Source of the DNA: Physcia stellaris
Lineage: Eukaryota > Ascomycota > Lecanoromycetes > Caliciales > Physciaceae
Direction: 5' to 3'
Assembly (NCBI GenBank): GCA_018902385.1
Contig: JABSSW010000076.1
Coordinates: 62,001 to 126,000 of the forward strand
Length of the DNA: 64,000 nt
Part shown: positions 63,954-64,000 of the stretch, in pieces
Numbering within the stretch: the stretch's first letter is position 1
Layout: every line of letters starts with the position of its first letter
Position numbers and translations under genes: made by a program
Notes under the pieces: generated by a model
Told to the model about the DNA's origin: nothing
The model's input: the letters and a program-made list of their open reading frames with translations, nothing else
Databases searched by the model: none

Positions 63954-64000
63954 GACTCCATGCCTCTTAGAAGGTCTTCAAAAACAACATCGACACGATG

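Overview
The window is nuclear DNA of a filamentous ascomycete (Pezizomycotina). The signs are many short GT..AG introns (about 50-65 bp) with CTGAC/CTAAC-type branch sites, uniform gene density on both strands, and gene content typical of the group: a membrane-anchored GH16 glucanase, NADP-mannitol dehydrogenase, choline sulfatase, a RanBP2-finger RNA-binding protein, and a large POT1/Cdc13-type telomere protein. I cannot fix the class from sequence alone. I see no rRNA, tRNA, CRISPR array, retroelement or prophage.

Layout, left to right. A large unrecognised fungal protein runs off the left edge (+, <1-4347). A gene-poor stretch precedes a GH16 endoglucanase (-, 6033-7448), protein phosphatase inhibitor 2 (-, 8091-9058) and a short TIR element (9302-9885). 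Then come condensin subunit Ycg1/CAP-G (-, 10210-13491), a cysteine synthase-like PLP enzyme (+, 13758-14960), an MFS drug:H+ antiporter (+, 16493-18532), an RA-PH adaptor (-, 19333-21687), an Nrp1-like RNA-binding protein (-, 22601-24915), an F-box protein (-, 26032-27737), an RmlD/MAT2B-like reductase (-, 28461-29654) and a flavin monooxygenase (-, 30557-32332). Divergent from the last is the POT1/Cdc13-like telomere protein (+, 32835-37345).

The right half holds NADP-mannitol dehydrogenase (-, 37936-38792), a ten-exon choline sulfatase (-, 40078-42705), an eIF4E-family protein (-, 43730-44946), an Ulp2-type SUMO protease (+, 46852-50661), glucosidase II alpha (-, 51060-54126) divergent from nucleoside diphosphate kinase (+, 54581-55397), and a KDM5-type histone demethylase (-, 56186-61694) divergent from the SLX1 nuclease subunit (+, 62553-63953).

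Most genes are housekeeping and not co-functional. Several concern chromosome biology (condensin, telomere OB protein, SUMO protease, KDM5, SLX1). Mannitol dehydrogenase and choline sulfatase sit side by side on one strand and both handle compatible solutes.

The most consistent hidden signal is that five otherwise intact genes each lack exactly one nucleotide. In each the loss can be placed at a short homopolymer, which points to undercalled homopolymers in the assembly rather than to pseudogenes. A second, weaker signal is a set of unusually long introns (about 100-150 bp) that share short blocks at their 5' and 3' ends, possibly degenerate introner-like elements.
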